DNA from: a bacterium
GTDB taxonomy: Bacteria; Planctomycetota; UBA1135; UBA2386
Length of the DNA stretch: 64,000 nt
Assembly (NCBI GenBank): GCA_030432695.1
Contig: JAUILN010000005.1
Span: 62,001 to 126,000 of the forward strand
Direction: 5' to 3'
This document shows positions 63,814 to 64,000 of the stretch, piece after piece. The position numbers and the translations under genes are program-made. Numbering within the stretch: the stretch's first letter is position 1; every line of letters starts with the position of its first letter. The notes under the pieces were generated by a model, which searched no databases, had not been told where the DNA came from, and was given only the letters and a program-made list of their open reading frames with translations.

Positions 63814-64000
63814 ATGCCGACCTCCCTGGAGCCCGGCGAGGTGTTCGCCCTGTTCGAGCTGGAACCGACGCTCGACCTCGACCTCGACGCGCTCGAACGC
63901 GACTACCTGCGTCGCTCCCGGGACTGCCATCCGGACCACCACGCCGCCGCGGACCCTGACCGTATGGTCGAACTCCTCGACCGCTCGGCGCGGCTGAACG
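63814..64000 (+). CDS. hscB: HscB co-chaperone, N-terminal part (cut by window end)
   Basis: The frame from ATG 63814 runs off the end of the window after 62 residues. MPTSLEPGEVFALFELEPTL resembles the HscB J-domain opening, and RDCHPDHHAAADPDRM carries the H-P-D of J-domains followed by LDRSARLN, as in HscB. HscB with HscA transfers clusters from IscU. It starts four bases after the iscA stop, completing iscR-S-U-A-hscB. Confidence 0.85.
   Translation, partial: MPTSLEPGEVFALFELEPTLDLDLDALERDYLRRSRDCHPDHHAAADPDRMVELLDRSARLN

Overview
The window is 64 kb of very GC-rich bacterial DNA, densely coding, with many 1-4 base start/stop overlaps. Gene content points to a Gram-negative-type cell with a large envelope proteome: ResB/CcsA cytochrome c maturation, lipoproteins, pseudopilins, parvulin isomerases, a carboxypeptidase-regulatory-like protein, a HEAT/von Willebrand A protein and FHA and Ser/Thr kinase signalling. 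This mix is typical of Planctomycetota, which is my best guess; it is inferred from gene content, because no rRNA or other phylogenetic marker was compared. There is no CRISPR array, insertion sequence, integrase or phage module.

Layout. 1-4.2 kb (+): the end of an NAD-dependent epimerase, a secreted phosphodiester glycosidase-like protein, a membrane dynamin-like GTPase and a small membrane protein. 4.2-12.3 kb (-): a Tat-exported sugar-isomerase-like protein coupled to a SixA-like phosphatase, a nucleoside-type MFS transporter, then a lipoprotein - ResB - CcsA - degenerate SGNH protein series. 12.6-13.2 kb (+): an AcpH-like protein. 13.3-34.4 kb (-): one long co-directional series that begins with an FHA membrane protein, a PilM-PilN fusion and a PilO-like protein, continues through a TPR protein and five type II secretion-like pseudopilins (G, H, K, J, I), and runs on into a zinc-ribbon protein, a parvulin lipoprotein, ScpB and tRNA-Glu, ending at a strong terminator.

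34.5-44.7 kb: rsmE, the divergent radC/recQ pair, a CheB-CheR-PAS protein with a hybrid histidine kinase, and glnS. 44.8-53.5 kb: a carboxypeptidase-regulatory-like membrane protein, a nested palindromic repeat between convergent genes, a HEAT/vWA protein, a YkgJ-type cysteine protein coupled to a Ser/Thr kinase, and a single-ring Clp-like AAA+ ATPase. 53.5-57.4 kb (-): maeB coupled to two membrane proteins that look like diverged LptF and LptG. 57.6-60.8 kb: a parvulin-type isomerase, an IolB-like cupin and ygfZ. 60.8-64 kb (+): iscR-iscS-iscU-iscA-hscB behind a good sigma70-type promoter; the window ends inside hscB.

The most unusual part is the pseudopilus operon. Its K-like subunit is about 1780 residues, several members carry LamG or jelly-roll-like domains, and a short Tyr/Arg-Gly repeat module recurs in the K and J proteins. 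No secretin, ATPase or GspF is present here, so the core machinery must be elsewhere or the structure is assembled by shared parts. Other points of interest are the palindromic element at 47.3-47.5 kb, 15-base tandem expansions inside three conserved housekeeping genes, an IscR with its cluster cysteines split by a long insertion, and an SGNH-fold protein that has lost its catalytic serine and histidine.
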